Source of the DNA: Hymenobacter arizonensis
Lineage (GTDB): Bacteria > Bacteroidota > Bacteroidia > Cytophagales > Hymenobacteraceae
Assembly: GCF_900115775.1 (NCBI RefSeq)
Contig: NZ_FOXS01000003.1
Location: 124,001-188,000 of the forward strand
Length of the DNA stretch: 64,000 nt
Direction: 5' to 3'
This document shows positions 61,236-64,000 of the stretch, piece after piece. Position 1 is the stretch's first letter. Every line of letters begins with the position of its first letter. Made by a program: the position numbers and the translations under genes. Under the pieces are notes generated by a model. That model was not told where the DNA came from and searched no databases. It was given only the letters and a program-made list of their open reading frames with translations.

Positions 61236-63797
61236 ATGCTCCGAAACCTCTACCTATTCCTCCTTTTCCTCCCCCTCTTTACCCAAGCCCAAAACACCTG
61301 CCCGGACCTGTTCCCCCTCGACGCCCCTGCGCCGGCCACGCGCAGCCTGTACGCCAACCGTACCAGCGTAAGCGAGCGCTTCGCCATCGTCGGGGCCAAC
61401 TGGGACGTGACGGCCTCCACCGTCGGCCGGGCGCACATCTACGAGTACACGGGCGGGGTGTGGGTGTTCCGGCAAACCCTGATCGGCGACCGCGTGGCGG
61501 ATTCCTTCGGCAGCCACGTCTTTATCGACGAGAACACGGTCCTGGTGTCGGCCAGTAACTACACCCGCCCCGGCTCGGCGGCCATCGGCGCCGTGTACGC
61601 CTACACCCGCCAGGGCAGCGTCTGGGTGCAATCGGCTCTCATTCCCAACCCCAACGCGAGCTACACGGGCGGTTTCGGCTGGTCCCTGGCCAAGAGCGGC
61701 CCGGACCTGGTCGTGGGCTGCGGGTACAGCGGCACGCAGAACTACGCCGCCTACGTCTACCGCCAAACGAACACCCAATTCGCCCTCGTGGCCACCTTAA
61801 CGCCCCCGGCGGGCACGAACATCGGCTACGACTTTGGCTACAGCGTGGCCATCGACGGCGACAACCTGGTGATTGGCGCCTTGGATGCCTTTAGCTTCGG
61901 CCAGTCGGCGGCGTATTTCTACCACCGCTCGGCCGCCGGGGCCTGGAGCCAGGCCCAGGTCGAGGTCTACCCCAACGGGAGCCGGGCCGGATTTAGCATC
62001 GCCCTGCACGGGCAGCGGGCCGCCGTGGGCTCGGATTCCAACCTGGGGGTGCGGCTCTACGAGCGCACGGCCGGCCGCTGGCAGCTGCGGCAAACGATGT
62101 TCAACCCGGACGCCACGCCGGGGCGCTACGGCTACACCGTGGCCATGAACGAGCACGTGCTGCTGGTGAGCAATCCGTTTGACCGCCAATTGACGGGCGT
62201 GGTGTACCGCTACGGGCGCCAGAACAACGCGTGGCAGCTCGAGCGGCGCTACTTCGCGCCCCAGCCGCTGATCGCCGACGGGCTGGGCACCTGGGTTGCA
62301 GTCGACGCCCACTCGAACAATTTCATACTTAGCGCCCCGGGCCGCACCTCCGGCGGCGCACTCAACGCCGGGCAGGCGTTCGTACAGTGGGCGCCGGCCA
62401 TCTTACCGGCCGGGCCCTTCTGTGCGAGCGACCCCGCCCTGGCGCTGCAAGCCACGGCCACGGGCGGCACGTGGTCGGGACCCGGGGTTAGCAACAGTGG
62501 GGTATTCACCCCGGCTCTGGCCGGGCTCGGCACGCACCGGATTGCCTATGCCCTGAGCGCTGGCCCCACGTGCACGTACCGCGACACGCTAACCATCACG
62601 GTCCAGGCCGCCCCGCGCATCACGCGACTGGCCCTGCCGCCGCTCAGCTGCGCCCGCGACACGGCCTTTAACTTGACGGCCACCCTGCCCGGCGGCCTGT
62701 GGTCGGGAACGGGCATTGCCAACCCCCAAACCGGCACGTTTCAGTCGGCCACCGCCGGCCCCGGTCGCCACGTCCTCACCTATTCCCTAAACACTGCTTG
62801 CGGCTCGCAGGACACGCTGAGCGTGGTGGTACGGCCCGCTCCCGTGCGCATCCTCACCGCGCGCGTGCCCCTGAGCTGCGCCCGCGATACGACCATGGCT
62901 CTGGTGGCCAGCCAACCCGGCGGGGCATGGTCCGGAGCGGGCATTGCCGGGGTCACCAGCACGTTTCAATCCGCCCTGGCCGGTCCGGGCCGGCACCTGC
63001 TGACCTACCGCGTGCCGGGCCCCTGCGGCGGGCAAGACACGCTGAGCCTAGTCGTGCGGCCCGTGCCGGTGCGCGTGCTCAGCCGGCCCAGCACCTTTTG
63101 CCGCACGGATACCGTGTTTAGCTTACAAGCCACCCCGGCCGGCGGACGCTGGCGCGGGCCGGGGGTGACGGACCAGGGCCGGTTTACGCCCCCGGGCCCC
63201 GGCCGCTACGTGCTGCGCTACGAGCGGGGCACCGGCGCCTGTCGCGCGGCCGACTCGGTGGCGATGACGATCACGCCGCTGCCGCAACCAGTGGTGAACG
63301 CCCTCCCCACCCAGCGCTGCGGGGAGCCGACCGGGGTGCTGCGGCTAAGCAGCCAGACTCCGAGCAATACGACCTACGAGTGGCAGCACCGCGCCACCAC
63401 CGCCCAGCCGTGGCAAGTGGTCTCCACCCAGCCCACGCATCAGCCTGCCCAGCCCGGCTGGTACCAGCTAAAGCTGAGTCAGGGAACGTGCAGAGCCTAT
63501 TCGGCCCCGACGGAATTCCGCGCCGAACCCATGCAGGTTCAGCAAATCCCCAACGTGTTTACCCCGAACGGGGACCGGGTTAATGACGTGTTCGAGTTAC
63601 GGCTCCAGTACCCGCGCACCAGCCAGCTGCAGGTGTTTGACCGCTGGGGGAAAAGTGTATACGCCTCGACTACCTACGGTGCGTTCTGGACGGGCGAGCA
63701 AGCCGCGGCGGGCGTGTACTATTACCTGTGGCGCTATTCCACGGACTGCGAGCCGGTGGAGCGCACGGTCAAGGGCTGGGTGGAGCTGCTGCGGTAA
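61236..63797 (+). CDS. Secreted FG-GAP-type protein with CHU_C (T9SS type B) domain
   Basis: 853 residues with a signal peptide (LFLLFLPLFTQAQ). Residues ~25-370 carry FG-GAP-like beta-propeller repeats (FGSHVFIDENTVLV, FGWSLAKSGPDLVVG, YGYTVAMNEHVLLV). Four ~75-residue repeats then begin CARDTAFNLTATLPGG-like, and the C-terminus is a gliding-motility-associated CHU_C domain (IPNVFTPNGDRVNDVFEL, LQVFDRWGKSVY, GVYYYLWRY), which directs secretion and surface anchoring by the type IX system. Probable adhesin or matrix protein. Confidence 0.88.
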   Translation: MLRNLYLFLLFLPLFTQAQNTCPDLFPLDAPAPATRSLYANRTSVSERFAIVGANWDVTASTVGRAHIYEYTGGVWVFRQTLIGDRVADSFGSHVFIDENTVLVSASNYTRPGSAAIGAVYAYTRQGSVWVQSALIPNPNASYTGGFGWSLAKSGPDLVVGCGYSGTQNYAAYVYRQTNTQFALVATLTPPAGTNIGYDFGYSVAIDGDNLVIGALDAFSFGQSAAYFYHRSAAGAWSQAQVEVYPNGSRAGFSIALHGQRAAVGSDSNLGVRLYERTAGRWQLRQTMFNPDATPGRYGYTVAMNEHVLLVSNPFDRQLTGVVYRYGRQNNAWQLERRYFAPQPLIADGLGTWVAVDAHSNNFILSAPGRTSGGALNAGQAFVQWAPAILPAGPFCASDPALALQATATGGTWSGPGVSNSGVFTPALAGLGTHRIAYALSAGPTCTYRDTLTITVQAAPRITRLALPPLSCARDTAFNLTATLPGGLWSGTGIANPQTGTFQSATAGPGRHVLTYSLNTACGSQDTLSVVVRPAPVRILTARVPLSCARDTTMALVASQPGGAWSGAGIAGVTSTFQSALAGPGRHLLTYRVPGPCGGQDTLSLVVRPVPVRVLSRPSTFCRTDTVFSLQATPAGGRWRGPGVTDQGRFTPPGPGRYVLRYERGTGACRAADSVAMTITPLPQPVVNALPTQRCGEPTGVLRLSSQTPSNTTYEWQHRATTAQPWQVVSTQPTHQPAQPGWYQLKLSQGTCRAYSAPTEFRAEPMQVQQIPNVFTPNGDRVNDVFELRLQYPRTSQLQVFDRWGKSVYASTTYGAFWTGEQAAAGVYYYLWRYSTDCEPVERTVKGWVELLR

Positions 63798-63845
63798 AAA
63801 GAGAAGGAGGGCATAGGGGCAGGGCTTTGCTTCCCGAAATGGCCC

Positions 63846-63881
63846 AGGAGCGTGCGCCCCGTTAACGGGGTGCACGCTCCT
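63846..63881. terminator. Long perfect hairpin downstream of the surface-protein gene
   Basis: 36-base inverted repeat: AGGAGCGTGCGCCCCGTT pairs with AACGGGGTGCACGCTCCT with one G-T pair and no loop spacer. It starts 49 bases after the stop. There is no T-tract, so it may be a processing site or REP-like repeat rather than a simple terminator. Confidence 0.55.
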
Positions 63882-64000
63882 GTGAAGCGCCCGGTCAAAC
63901 GCGCTAGCAATAGGTCCAGCCCTAAACGTTTCCTATATAGAAGCTCTACCTTTACTCGGGGCCGTCCGCGCGCCGAACTTATCTCACCCCATCTATTGCT

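Overview
The window looks like chromosomal DNA of a Hymenobacter-like member of the Bacteroidetes (Cytophagales). The support is G+C-rich coding DNA, start regions without clear Shine-Dalgarno sequences, promoter-like TAnnTTTG boxes (for example 16361-16368 and 6689-6696), two type IX secretion cargo proteins (a type A sorting domain ending at 17793 and a CHU_C/type B gliding-type domain ending at 63797), a DUF6688 membrane protein and a Bacteroidetes-type tyrosine recombinase. The genus is an inference. No rRNA, tRNA or CRISPR array was seen.

Layout. 0.1-1.4 kb: tyrosine integrase on the minus strand. 1.8-7.8 kb: umuDC error-prone polymerase operon behind two perfect dyads, an M16 peptidase, a DUF92 membrane protein and a decayed second umuC tail. 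8-10.4 kb: two envelope proteins. 10.4-11.7 kb: degenerate IS3-family element. 11.8-15.1 kb: Nudix hydrolase overlapping a PLD-nuclease/SF2 helicase/DUF3427 protein (module copy A). 15.2-25.2 kb: mostly envelope or secreted proteins, including a 1236-residue T9SS protein with six tandem Ig-like repeats. 25.2-28.7 kb: minus-strand cluster of a zinc-ribbon membrane protein, a membrane J-domain/SH3 protein and two PLD-family proteins. 29.0-33.7 kb: module copy B, extended by a GIY-YIG protein and a protein of unknown fold. 33.7-37.1 kb: HNH nuclease, WYL regulator and GmrSD-like DUF262/DUF1524 protein. 37.6-39.7 kb: metallophosphoesterase overlapping an FtsZ C-terminal-domain-like protein, then a VRR-NUC-like nuclease. 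39.9-41.1 kb: intact copy of the same IS, apparently inside a small gene. 41.4-45.3 kb: very large SIR2-domain protein. 46.7-56.7 kb: DUF499 ATPase with HEPN domain, DUF1156 DNA methylase and helicase with DUF3883, on one strand. 57-58 kb: HigBA-like toxin-antitoxin. 58.4-61.0 kb: dead Endonuclease_NS gene and a run of T5orf172/GIY-YIG-like genes. 61.2-63.8 kb: T9SS type B surface protein.

How it fits together. From about 11.8 to 61 kb this is a dense genomic defence island: at least six separate nuclease, helicase, methylase or NADase cassettes, a WYL regulator, a toxin-antitoxin pair, two IS copies in the same orientation, an integrase at one edge and several broken genes. The most interesting items are (i) the two near-identical Nudix + PLD-helicase-DUF3427 modules, whose products differ mainly in one internal block, (ii) the zinc-ribbon/J-domain/PLD/PLD-TPR cluster, (iii) the metallophosphoesterase + FtsZ-C pair and (iv) the DUF499-DUF1156-helicase cassette. 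All functional statements rest on motif reading; no database search was possible.
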